From contig DUQR01000046.1 of NCBI GenBank assembly GCA_012837715.1, forward strand, positions 1-39,780: a stretch of 39,780 nucleotides of DNA, given 5' to 3'. The notes beneath the pieces are model-generated. The model was not told where the DNA came from and did not search any database. It saw only the letters and a program-made list of their open reading frames with translations. Shown one piece after another: positions 1-8,343 of the stretch. A program made the position numbers and the translations under genes. This DNA is from Bacillota bacterium (GTDB lineage: Bacteria; Bacillota; UBA4882; UBA10575). Each line of letters starts with the position of its first letter. The stretch's first letter is position 1.

Positions 1-2
1 AT

Positions 3-800
3 TTGTACAAAGCCATCGATTGGCCGTGGATGACCGATGGTGGCGTCACTTTAAGGATGGGCTGGACAGAAGAGAAGGGTTTTACCAACGACCGGTGGGG
101 GGACCGGTTTGACGAGGGGTTACTGGCCACCCTCCTGGCCATGGGTTCACCGACGCACCCGATTTCCCCGGCGGCATGGGACGAAATTGACCGCTCGGTG
201 GAGCATACTAATCCGTACACCGATGAGACACATATTGCCTTGAAAGCTGAAACCCTCTTTGTCTACCAGTTCCCCTTAATCTTCTTTGACCTTCGGGATA
301 CGACCGACGGTCATGGGATTGATTACTTTGAAAATGCCGTGAAAGCGACCAAGTACAACCGGGACTATACGATGATTACCCATGCTGACAGGTATGGGGT
401 CTACGGGGAGGCCTGGGGGTTAAGTGCCGAGGACAAACCCTATAGCGGCTATCATGCCTATGGCGCCCGGGAACTGAACGAAGACGGCACTATTGCGCCG
501 TACACCTCGGTCTCCGCCTTGCCTTTTCTCCCGGAAGAGGCGATGGCGTCAATAAAGGCAATGGTCAACAACTTCCCGCGGGTCTACGACAAATACGGTT
601 TTCACGCCGGATTTAATCTGATTCATGAATGGGTTGAGGAACTAGGGCCATGGTATTCCCAAAACTACATCGGGATTGACCAAGGGGCCATCTTGCTCTC
701 GATCGCCAACTACCAATCGGAGTTGGTGTGGAAGTATTTTATGAAAAATCCTTACGTCTTAGAGGCGTTAAAGCGGGCCGGCTTTGACAAGTATCAATAA
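3..800 (+). CDS. PF10091 glucoamylase-like enzyme, C-terminal part (5' end outside window)
   Basis: The frame is open to the left edge, so this is the C-terminal 265 residues of a larger protein. The pattern GSPTHPI near residue 50, a WGLSA...GY.AYGA stretch around 140-160, a SVSALPF...EEA block and the ending IGIDQGAILLSIANY...LVWKYFM are the signature of the glucoamylase-like domain PF10091. That domain is found in endo-beta-1,2-glucanases (GH144) and in the cyclic beta-1,2-glucan synthase middle domain. It faces the GH94/ABC/GH35 operon tail to tail, which suggests a shared substrate. Family is secure; the exact substrate is inferred. The localisation signal, if any, lies outside the window. 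A strong terminator follows. Confidence 0.85.
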   Translation: MYKAIDWPWMTDGGVTLRMGWTEEKGFTNDRWGDRFDEGLLATLLAMGSPTHPISPAAWDEIDRSVEHTNPYTDETHIALKAETLFVYQFPLIFFDLRDTTDGHGIDYFENAVKATKYNRDYTMITHADRYGVYGEAWGLSAEDKPYSGYHAYGARELNEDGTIAPYTSVSALPFLPEEAMASIKAMVNNFPRVYDKYGFHAGFNLIHEWVEELGPWYSQNYIGIDQGAILLSIANYQSELVWKYFMKNPYVLEALKRAGFDKYQ

Positions 801-904
801 AATGGGGTATCGCATCGTTTCCAGGATGGGTAAATATTGCGTTAGCAGGAAAAGAATAATTTTATCAAGGCATATTAACGAATATAAAGACACCTTAAAA
901 CAAT

Positions 905-936
905 AACAGCGGTTTCCTTTTTGGGACCGCTGTTTT
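905..936 (+). terminator. Rho-independent terminator after the PF10091 gene
   Basis: AACAGCGGT (905-913) pairs perfectly with ACCGCTGTT (926-934), with further C/G pairing inside the loop, and is followed by a short T-run. It ends the rightward gene. On the opposite strand the hairpin is followed by ATTGTTTT, so it may also stop the leftward GH35 transcript. Confidence 0.8.
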
Positions 937-949
937 CCATGCCATGCCT

Positions 950-981
950 GCCAACCGGCTTTGCTTGGCTGTTGTTTTTTT
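950..981 (+). terminator. Second terminator-like hairpin
   Basis: GCCAA (950-954) pairs with TTGGC (965-969) and a run of seven T follows. It is weaker than the hairpin at 905 and probably acts as a back-up. Confidence 0.4.
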
Positions 982-1010
982 GTCCGCTTCGAACTTTCTT
1001 GGTGGCCGGA

Positions 1011-3425
1011 TTATTGCCAAGCGAGGACGATCAATTGCTCCCGGTCGCCCTGGAGGGTTAATGCATAATAGTGGTCCCTTGCTTGAACGGCGACCGGATG
1101 GCCATCAATGGTAACCTGGGGCGGCGAAGAGCTGGAAAAGAGCAACTCGCATTCGTCAGGATGAAGCGGTTGGACCAAAATTTCCACCCGCTCCGTTTGG
1201 CGGTCGATCTTCAGCACTTCCCCCGTGGTCCAGAGGAGAGAGGCATCATGAAGACCAAGGGGATAATGGACCGGGATGATTAGGCCGCGGACCGGAGGGA
1301 GGCTTACTGTTTTTACCGTCGGCAGTTTAATACCCATATTCGCGGCAAGGCTTTCCAGATTAACCTGGGTTTGCTGGTGAACCGGGGTATAGTTCAGGAT
1401 AAAAAGGAAGGCGTAATCCTTTCCGAGCCGTAAATGATACTGCAGTTCCGGATTGGTTAATTTAACCAAAGAGGATTCCGGCGCTAAGGCGGCCAGTTTT
1501 TCCAAGGCGGTAAGGTGTTCCGCGATGTTATAACCAAAACAGGTACCAAGCAAAGTGACTTGGCCGCGGCCAATCCGGCGGGTCAGACCGCAACAGGCCC
1601 CGTCGGTGGTGTAGGCAAATTTTTCTGTTTTTCCGGGGATAGTGCGCTCTGGTTCAAAAACGCGGATCGGTGACAAGACGCTAATATCCTTCAGCTCAAA
1701 GAGGGCGATTTTGGCTTCTTCGGGAATCATCTTCCGGGGAGTGCCTTCGGTCAGACCGAAACTTTCCTTCATCAGGGTACAGGGGTTAAAGTTTAGATCG
1801 CGGTCGGGTAGACCCGGCCAGATAAAGAGGTGTCCCCCTTCTTTCACGTAGTTAACCAGTTGCGCTTGAGTTTCCCGATCCATATATTCCAGGGCTAAAA
1901 CCCACAGGCGGCGATGGATTTGGGGATCAACCTTGGTTAGCTTCGGATCAATAAATTCAAATTCACGGTTTTGTAAGACCATCATCCGGAGAAAGCCATC
2001 AAAAAAATAGGTGTTGCGCATGGTTTTTGGATCATAATGCAAATCGACGGCTGCAGGGTCGATTTTGGGAACGCCGCCAAAAACCGGGTAAAAGAATTCA
2101 TCATAAAAGTAAGGTTGATAGAAGAGAACCCCGGTCTGGACCGGCTTTTCGGTTTGGATTAAGGCCGGACCGAAGGTCCTAATGATCTGCCCCAACTTCT
2201 GGGCGACGGGATACAGTTGGTTTTCGGTGGCTTCTGTTCCCAGCGGGGTCTCCCAATAGAAGGTGGGTCCTAAAGCGCCACGGCCTTGCGGGTTTTGGCC
2301 TTGGGAGAACATATATAAGTTCATCCCGGTCATCCCCCGGGCCAGGCAGGCCAGATAAAACAGGTCCATTTCATTGGGAAAGGTGCGGACATTATGTTCT
2401 CTCGTCCCCGCCTGTAGTTCGGCGGACCAGATGGGTTTCTGTCCGCCTTGGACGGCGCGAACCAGCTCATTGATGATTAGATCGTCATGTAAATTACGAT
2501 AGGTCGGGTTTTCGGGGATATGATCGATTCCGAAAAGGAGTTCGGGGTGGCGTTGAATGATCTCCGTGTAAAAGGAGATGTTGACCGGGTATTCGGTGCC
2601 CCGGCCAAAGACCCAGCCCGGTATATTGTGAAACAAGAGGAGATCAATCCCGCGACTACGGATCTGTCCAATCAGCCTGGATAAGTATTCCGCGTAGTAC
2701 CAACGGTGGAAATCATGCCAGTCCCGCCAACGCACCAATTCCCGGCTGGTCGAGGCCGGGTTTACCGGCGGCGCGACTTCATTAAAATCAGGATAATTGC
2801 TCCGGTAAGCTTTATTCAGCTTGTCGATGGTTTGATATTGTTTGCGAAGATACCGATGGTAATAATTGCGGACCGTCGGGCTTGTGTCCGCCGTCCCGGC
2901 CAACCAATTAAAGAGCCCAACTTCGTTACAGACTTGCATCATAATCAGTGGACCGCCCTTGGAGATTTGGTATGGCGCCAAGAGCGGGAGAACGGCATCA
3001 TACCATTTTTGCACGTACTCTTGGAAGACCGGGTGCAAATAGGTAACCATATCAAGCCCTTCGGCCTTAATCTGCGGGTGGGCCTTTAATAACCAGGCGG
3101 GAATCCCCCGGTCTTGAAATTCAGCCAAGATGTAGGGGCCCGGTTTGACTAACATATATAATCTTTCATCGACGGCGGCTTTGATAAAGCCAACCAGATC
3201 CCGTTGGGGGTTGGTTTCCCCTGTGAAATCAAAGCACCCCTCCGCATATTCATGCCAAGACCAAGGGATATAGGTAGAGACGGTAGTGGCGCCGGCCGCT
3301 TTTAATTTTCTGAGGTGAGTGGCCCAGAGTTCACGTTTCAGGCGGAAGTAATGGATCTCTCCGCTATAAAGAAAAAATGGCTGCTTATTTAGATAAAAGC
3401 TTCTTTGTTTGGCAGTAAAAATCAC
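1011..3425 (-). CDS. GH35 family glycoside hydrolase (beta-galactosidase-like)
   Basis: 804 residues without a signal peptide, so cytoplasmic. SGEIHYFR at residues 21-28 opens the GH35 TIM barrel. The acid/base glutamate is E168 in QVCNEVG (the usual form is QVENEYG), and E336 in KPIWSAELQAG fits the nucleophile. The GTG start at 3425 has AGGAGG just upstream. It is the last gene of the leftward operon, about 120 bases after the second permease and behind a small intercistronic hairpin. Family knowledge says exo-acting beta-galactosidase; the altered motif and the operon leave room for another beta-glycoside, for example trimming imported oligosaccharides alongside the GH94 enzyme. Family is sure, substrate is not. 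Confidence 0.88.
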   Translation of the reverse strand: MIFTAKQRSFYLNKQPFFLYSGEIHYFRLKRELWATHLRKLKAAGATTVSTYIPWSWHEYAEGCFDFTGETNPQRDLVGFIKAAVDERLYMLVKPGPYILAEFQDRGIPAWLLKAHPQIKAEGLDMVTYLHPVFQEYVQKWYDAVLPLLAPYQISKGGPLIMMQVCNEVGLFNWLAGTADTSPTVRNYYHRYLRKQYQTIDKLNKAYRSNYPDFNEVAPPVNPASTSRELVRWRDWHDFHRWYYAEYLSRLIGQIRSRGIDLLLFHNIPGWVFGRGTEYPVNISFYTEIIQRHPELLFGIDHIPENPTYRNLHDDLIINELVRAVQGGQKPIWSAELQAGTREHNVRTFPNEMDLFYLACLARGMTGMNLYMFSQGQNPQGRGALGPTFYWETPLGTEATENQLYPVAQKLGQIIRTFGPALIQTEKPVQTGVLFYQPYFYDEFFYPVFGGVPKIDPAAVDLHYDPKTMRNTYFFDGFLRMMVLQNREFEFIDPKLTKVDPQIHRRLWVLALEYMDRETQAQLVNYVKEGGHLFIWPGLPDRDLNFNPCTLMKESFGLTEGTPRKMIPEEAKIALFELKDISVLSPIRVFEPERTIPGKTEKFAYTTDGACCGLTRRIGRGQVTLLGTCFGYNIAEHLTALEKLAALAPESSLVKLTNPELQYHLRLGKDYAFLFILNYTPVHQQTQVNLESLAANMGIKLPTVKTVSLPPVRGLIIPVHYPLGLHDASLLWTTGEVLKIDRQTERVEILVQPLHPDECELLFSSSSPPQVTIDGHPVAVQARDHYYALTLQGDREQLIVLAWQ

Positions 3426-3469
3426 TTTTTAACCTCCTGTAAACTGATAACCGTACCCGGGGTTTTGCG

Positions 3470-3497
3470 TTGTCTTAGCTTTAACAAGCCAAGACAA
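3470..3497 (-). other. Intercistronic hairpin between permease and GH35 gene
   Basis: TTGTCTT (3470-3476) and GCTT (3478-3481) pair with AAGC (3486-3489) and AAGACAA (3491-3497), with one A.C mismatch. There is no clear T-run, so RNA processing or partial attenuation before the last gene is more likely than termination. Confidence 0.4.
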
Positions 3498-3548
3498 AAG
3501 ATTGATAGTCTAAGAAATCCTTTTTCTTGATAACAACGTAAAAAGCTT

Positions 3549-4424
3549 TTACCCTTTTATCCCTGTTGTCGAAATCCCTTTGACGATGAATTTTTGTCCG
3601 GCTAAGAAGATCAAAAAGAGTGGTAATAAAACCAGCACCGCCCCAGCCATAACGACGCCAAAAGTTGTGCTGGCCTGGTTTTGCCCAAAAAGGGTATAAA
3701 GGGCGACTTGCAGCGTGTACATACTACTATCCGTCGCAATAATTGCCGGCCAGAGAAAGTCACGCCACATTCCGGTAAAGTTGAGAATGCCAAGGGTGGC
3801 TAAAGCAGGTTTGAGTAAAGGAATGATGATCTTAAAGAAGATCAGCCCTTCGCTGGCCCCGTCAATCCGGGCGACCTCACATAGTTCATTGGGAATGCCC
3901 AGCATATATTGGCGGAGAAAAAAGATATTAAAGACATTGGCCAGCGGGGGGATGATCAGCGCACGATAGGTATTGAGCCAGCCCAGAAAATTGATGGAAA
4001 GATAGTTCGGGATGAGCGTGACCTGTGAAGGAATCATCATGGTTGCAAGAAAAATCATAAACAAAAGATCGCGACCGGGAAAACGTAATTTTGAAAAAGC
4101 GTAAGCCGCCATCGCCGGGACTAAAAGCGCGCCAATGGTGTAAGAGACAGTAACGATTAAGGTGTTTTGGAAGGCTTTGGCAAAATCGATCTCTTGTTTG
4201 AAGAGGTTGATATAATTTTCAAAGGAGATGTGTTTTGGGATTAACCGCGGCGGTATCTCGAAGATGGCCTCTTGGCTTTTGAAAGAAGTCGAAATCATCC
4301 AAAAGAGGGGGAGTATTGTGGAGAGGAGGCCAACGATTAAAAGCAGATAGATACCGATCTTAAGCAGAAGCTCTTTCGGCGGCACCCGTTTTTTGAAGTT
4401 GCGGTTAATAGTCGCCGCTTCCAT
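3549..4424 (-). CDS. ABC sugar transporter permease, MalG/UgpE type
   Basis: About 291 residues with six predicted membrane segments. The EAA loop that contacts the ATPase reads EVARIDGASEGLIFFKIIIP, as in carbohydrate uptake (CUT1) permeases. I choose the ATG at 4424 because AGGAGGG sits six bases upstream; a TTG two codons earlier falls against the ribosome site. It lies 18 bases after the partner permease. No ATPase gene is present in the operon, which is normal for CUT1 systems that share an MsmX/MsmK-type ATPase. Confidence 0.93.
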   Translation of the reverse strand: MEAATINRNFKKRVPPKELLLKIGIYLLLIVGLLSTILPLFWMISTSFKSQEAIFEIPPRLIPKHISFENYINLFKQEIDFAKAFQNTLIVTVSYTIGALLVPAMAAYAFSKLRFPGRDLLFMIFLATMMIPSQVTLIPNYLSINFLGWLNTYRALIIPPLANVFNIFFLRQYMLGIPNELCEVARIDGASEGLIFFKIIIPLLKPALATLGILNFTGMWRDFLWPAIIATDSSMYTLQVALYTLFGQNQASTTFGVVMAGAVLVLLPLFLIFLAGQKFIVKGISTTGIKG

Positions 4425-4442
4425 AATCAACCCTCCTAAAAG

Positions 4443-5321
4443 TTAATATTGTTGGTCACCGAATTTAATCTGCAGTAAGGTGACAATAAAAATAAAGGCA
4501 AAGAGAATATAGGACGAGGCCGCCGCATAGCCCATTTTGAAGTAACGGAAGCCATTTTCGTAGATGAATAAGACAATCGTTTTCGTCGCATCCATTGGTC
4601 CTCCCCCGTTCGTCAGGGTTAATGGTTCAGTAAACAATTGAAAACCACCGATCATCGAAGTTATGCTAATGAATAAGGTGGTTGGCGCCAGGAGAGGGAT
4701 GGTGACATACCGAATTTTCTGCCATCGGTTCGCGCCATCAATCTCCGCCGCTTCGTACATTTGTTGGGGAATATTTTGCAGTCCGGCCAGGTACAGCATG
4801 GCATAATAACCCAAACTGCGCCAGACCACCAGCCCAACAATGGCAAGCATGGCGAATCTTACGTCCGTGAGCCAGCCGGGGCCTTTAATACCAAACCAGC
4901 TTAAAATATGGTTTAGGATCCCGTAGTCCTTGCTGACTAACCAATACCAGACCGTCGAGATGGCGATTCCATCACTGATGTAGGGCATAAAATAGCCCAT
5001 CCGGAAAAAATTGCGTAGTTTGATGAGGGGCAAATTCAACAGTAAGGCCAGGGTTAATGAGAGGACCAGGACCAGGGGCACCATTAAAACAACAAAATAC
5101 AAGGTGTTAACGATGCATTTTAAAAAAAGCTCATCTTGCAAGAGATAACGGTAGTTTTTCAAGCCGATAAATTTGGCGTTTCCCCAGTTGACTAAGGAAC
5201 GGACATTGAAATCGGTTAAACTAATATATAAGGAAAAGAAAACCGGAAAAATGACAAAGCAAAAGATAATGATCAGCGAAGGTGAAAGAAACAAGAACGG
5301 AGTCAAGTACTTTTTTCTCAC
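4443..5321 (-). CDS. ABC sugar transporter permease, MalF/UgpA type
   Basis: 292 residues, six predicted transmembrane helices beginning KYLTPFLFLSPSLIIIFCF. The EAA motif is EAAEIDGANRWQKIRYVTIP. The GTG start at 5321 follows an AAGGGGG ribosome site. With the neighbouring MalG-type permease it forms the membrane channel of a CUT1 importer fed by the binding protein encoded just upstream. Specificity cannot be read from the permeases; the flanking GH94 and GH35 genes point to oligosaccharides. Confidence 0.93.
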   Translation of the reverse strand: MRKKYLTPFLFLSPSLIIIFCFVIFPVFFSLYISLTDFNVRSLVNWGNAKFIGLKNYRYLLQDELFLKCIVNTLYFVVLMVPLVLVLSLTLALLLNLPLIKLRNFFRMGYFMPYISDGIAISTVWYWLVSKDYGILNHILSWFGIKGPGWLTDVRFAMLAIVGLVVWRSLGYYAMLYLAGLQNIPQQMYEAAEIDGANRWQKIRYVTIPLLAPTTLFISITSMIGGFQLFTEPLTLTNGGGPMDATKTIVLFIYENGFRYFKMGYAAASSYILFAFIFIVTLLQIKFGDQQY

Positions 5322-5363
5322 CTGTCTTCCCCCTTGTAAAATTCTGGCTAAAAGCCGGATTGC

Positions 5364-5387
5364 TGGGCGAAGGGCATGCTTCGCCCA
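5364..5387 (-). other. Stable hairpin between binding protein and permease genes
   Basis: TGGGCGAAG (5364-5372) and CTTCGCCCA (5379-5387) form a perfect 9-bp stem with a six-base loop and no T-run. In this position, after the binding-protein gene, such hairpins commonly protect the upstream mRNA so that the binding protein is made in excess over the permeases. That role is inferred. Confidence 0.5.
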
Positions 5388-5426
5388 ACAATAAAGTCCA
5401 GGGTTTTTGGTGATTTGGAGTGAACT

Positions 5427-6647
5427 TTAGTAATCAGCCATGATCTTTTCCAAGTCTTTCGCCAGAAGTTGGCAGGCTTCCAGTGGTGTTCTAACTCCAT
5501 AACAAGCCTCTTGGATGCGGGTATTAAGCCGGCCTTCAATCTCTGGCCATTGCGGGACGACCGGTGGCGCCACCCCTTCCTTCAGTTGTTCAAAAACGAT
5601 CTTCATGAGTGGGTCTTTTTCCGCGGCGATGGCCATGGCTTCCATATTCGCAGGAATGGAACCGGCTGCTTCGCGCCAATGGTCTTGAATCTCCGGTCGA
5701 CTCAGAAATTCGATCAGTTTCCAAGCGGCTTCTTTGCGCCGGGCGTCTTTAAAGATGGCTAGACCACAGCCGCCCATGAAAGAGGCACGGGTTTTCTTCT
5801 TCGGCATCAAGGCAATCGACCATTTACCATCCAATTGGGGGGTTTCGGTGCGGATCAGGTTCCCCTCCCAAAAACCGCCAACAAAAATAGGCAGCCTTCC
5901 ACTGGCTAAATCTTGCCTGATATTAGAGCCGCCAGTATCAAGAAGGGCGTATTCATTCTTAAAGATATCAACGAGCCATGCCACCGCCTCCACAAAGGCC
6001 TCTTCAGTTACGGCGGGGCGTCCGTTTTCATCAAAAATCCGGCCGCCATTGGCCCAGATAAAATTCATGGTGACCTGCCAGTTGCCAGCGGCCATATTGA
6101 CGGCGTGCTGGTTAGGGCCTCTTGCCCGTAATTTCTGGCAACAGTCAATAAATTCATCCCATGTATCCGGAAACTCTTTATAGCCAATTTCCTCCAGAAT
6201 ATCGGTGCGATAAAATAAAAATCTTGTATCCGCATACCAAGGGATACCGTATGGTTTACCGTTTACAATATAAAGATCGCGACAGGCCGGAAAGAAATCA
6301 TCCAGCTTTAAGCTCTCTGATTTCGCCAAGTAGGGCGAGAGATCTTCCAAAGCCCCGGCGATTGTAAATTGGGCCATATAAGTCGAACCCATCTGAACAA
6401 GGTCGGGGACGGTGCCGCCGGCCACCGCGGTGATCAGCCGGTCGTTTGCGGCTGACCAGGGAATTACTTGGAGTTTGACTTTAATTCCCGGATTTTCCGC
6501 TTCAAACTGGGGCAATAGCTTACCAATGTTTTGGCCTTCCACACCCATCGCCCATAGGGAAACTGTTTCTACGCTTTTCCCGCTGATCGGAATAGTTCCC
6601 ATCAACAGGAGAAGCAAGAGGATAACCAACAATCCTGATTTTTTCAT
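5427..6647 (-). CDS. ABC sugar-binding protein (extracellular, family 1)
   Basis: About 406 residues. An N-terminal Lys-rich segment and Leu/Ile core (MKKSGLLVILLLLLLMG) form a signal peptide; there is no lipobox cysteine, so it is either released or held by the uncleaved signal. The body has the SBP_bac pattern: WAMGVEG, FEAENPGIKVK, PWYADTRFLFYRTDIL, and a C-terminal KEAAWKLIEFLSRPEIQ. ATG at 6647 is chosen because TGGAGG lies seven bases upstream; the earlier ATG at 6653 abuts it. It is the solute receptor of the CUT1 importer and sits between the triple-module protein and the permeases. Confidence 0.92.
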   Translation of the reverse strand: MKKSGLLVILLLLLLMGTIPISGKSVETVSLWAMGVEGQNIGKLLPQFEAENPGIKVKLQVIPWSAANDRLITAVAGGTVPDLVQMGSTYMAQFTIAGALEDLSPYLAKSESLKLDDFFPACRDLYIVNGKPYGIPWYADTRFLFYRTDILEEIGYKEFPDTWDEFIDCCQKLRARGPNQHAVNMAAGNWQVTMNFIWANGGRIFDENGRPAVTEEAFVEAVAWLVDIFKNEYALLDTGGSNIRQDLASGRLPIFVGGFWEGNLIRTETPQLDGKWSIALMPKKKTRASFMGGCGLAIFKDARRKEAAWKLIEFLSRPEIQDHWREAAGSIPANMEAMAIAAEKDPLMKIVFEQLKEGVAPPVVPQWPEIEGRLNTRIQEACYGVRTPLEACQLLAKDLEKIMADY

Positions 6648-6674
6648 TTTCATCCCTCCATATGATTAATCCCG

Positions 6675-8285
6675 TTAGTCGGCCATATAAATTCCATCAA
6701 TATAAAAAGGTTTCGTAATCGGGATTTTAAGACCATCTTGATCTGTAGCCCAACAGATAATGTAGAGGTTATAGAACCCGTTTTCAATAACCTCCTTCAT
6801 TGGCGGAGAAAGGGGATAATGCACCTCATTCCATCCTTTTACGGCTTTTTGCGGTGAAGCAATGCCATCGATCCAGCTCCAACCTTCGTTGCTGTCGGCC
6901 ATTCCCAGGAAGAAATCGGTCAATTCACAGTCTTCCGGTATATAGAAATTGATTACAAGTTCGTTGTGGTTGTTCCAGAGCGTAGTCCGCTCACCGGTTA
7001 AATCAAGGGCAACTTTCGTCTCAATCGCATTGCCACTGGGGATAACTTGGCAGGAGAAATCTCCCTGGAAAACAATGTCTGCATTCAAGATGAAGACTGC
7101 GCCGGTGTTATCATTGGTGAATTTGCCGATTTCGTCTTCACTTTCCATCTCCCATAGGTAATCAATCTTATCCAGTTTAACACCATCGATATAAAAAGGT
7201 TTCGTGATGGGGAGTTTGCGCCCATCGGGATCAGTGGCCCAGCAGATAATATAAAGATTATATTTGCCGTTATGGATAACATACCGCATTTTATCGGAAA
7301 GGGTATAATGAACTTCATTCCACCCTTTTGTGGCTATGTGGTCAGATTGCACTCCATCAACCCAACTCCAACCATCATTACTGTCGCCCATCCCTAAAAA
7401 GAAGGTGTTTAGTTCGCAATCATCGGGAATATAGAAATTAATAATTAATTCCCGATGACCGTTCCACTGATTTACTCTGGGGCTTGTTAAGTCCAGGGCG
7501 ATTTTAGTTTCAATTGCGTCACCACTGGGGATTACTTTACACGAAAAGTCGCCTTCAATCGTATAGTCCGCACTGAGCTCGAATTGGGCCCCGGTATTAT
7601 CATTGCTATATTTGGCAATTTCGTCCGCGGTCTCCATCCGCCAAAGGTATTCTGATTTGATTTGTTTGGGGGGCATAATCAGATAAGCGCCATCCAGATG
7701 GAAACTGTCCTCGAGCGGGACCCGCACACCATCTTTGGCCCCGACAAAACTGATGAAAAGAGCGTACTTTCGATCCACGGAAATTTCTTTCATGAATTGT
7801 TCATCAATATCAAAGACCAAGGTATTCCAGCCGGATTTAATTGCACCGGTCGCATTTTGGTCTAGTTTAACAGTTTGGATTACTAAACGGTCCTCAGTCA
7901 CATCCACCAAACCCAGGTAGAATTCGGAGGGAATAACCAAACTATCTGCGGAAAAGTGGACATTAAGCGCTATTTTTTGCGCTAGTTTCCACTGGGTGAG
8001 GTTTTCTTCACCGAGGAGCGGGAGAGTTACTTTGGTGATTAAAGACTTGCCGTTCGGGGTGACTTTAACCGAATTGTTCCCTTGAAAAAGCGGTTCTTTA
8101 GCCAGCGTAAAAGAACAACCAGTCTCATCATCCCCGTAAAGCTCCACCTCGGCCTTGCTTTCCATGGTTAATAAGTAATAGGGGGACTGATCGTTTTCTC
8201 CCGCCGATACCGTTGAGAGTGAGATTAATACCAGCAGTAAACATGTCACCCGCATCACGATTCGGGCTGACATTTGATCTGACAT
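6675..8285 (-). CDS. Secreted protein with three tandem ~165-residue modules, unknown family
   Basis: 536 residues. A signal peptide (MRVTCLLLVLISLSTVSAG) precedes three homologous modules at about 37-205, 213-375 and 377-536. Modules 2 and 3 are nearly identical in plan: YLW.ME...EI...(T/S)NDNTGA, FSC.VIPSG.AIETK.ALDLT, INFYIP.DCEL..FFLGM.DSN.GWSW, GWNEVHY.LS, YNLYIICWATD, P.TKPFYIDG. Module 1 is diverged but keeps DDETG, the GWN core and F.LDG. The alternating beta pattern and aromatic residues suggest a jelly-roll carbohydrate-binding fold. It lies between the GH94 and binding-protein genes of a sugar operon. I do not recognise the family; an accessory glycan-capture role is inferred. The start region carries a tandem 12-base duplication. 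Confidence 0.85.
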   Translation of the reverse strand: MSDQMSARIVMRVTCLLLVLISLSTVSAGENDQSPYYLLTMESKAEVELYGDDETGCSFTLAKEPLFQGNNSVKVTPNGKSLITKVTLPLLGEENLTQWKLAQKIALNVHFSADSLVIPSEFYLGLVDVTEDRLVIQTVKLDQNATGAIKSGWNTLVFDIDEQFMKEISVDRKYALFISFVGAKDGVRVPLEDSFHLDGAYLIMPPKQIKSEYLWRMETADEIAKYSNDNTGAQFELSADYTIEGDFSCKVIPSGDAIETKIALDLTSPRVNQWNGHRELIINFYIPDDCELNTFFLGMGDSNDGWSWVDGVQSDHIATKGWNEVHYTLSDKMRYVIHNGKYNLYIICWATDPDGRKLPITKPFYIDGVKLDKIDYLWEMESEDEIGKFTNDNTGAVFILNADIVFQGDFSCQVIPSGNAIETKVALDLTGERTTLWNNHNELVINFYIPEDCELTDFFLGMADSNEGWSWIDGIASPQKAVKGWNEVHYPLSPPMKEVIENGFYNLYIICWATDQDGLKIPITKPFYIDGIYMAD

Positions 8286-8343
8286 TTGATCGCCTCCTTA
8301 TTTTTATCATAAGTTTTGATCATAGCCATTAAACGGAATTCTC

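Noticed and set aside
2706-3089. Rightward 127-codon frame inside the GH35 gene
   Set aside because: Lies wholly within a clear GH35 coding region, has no ribosome site and no domain.
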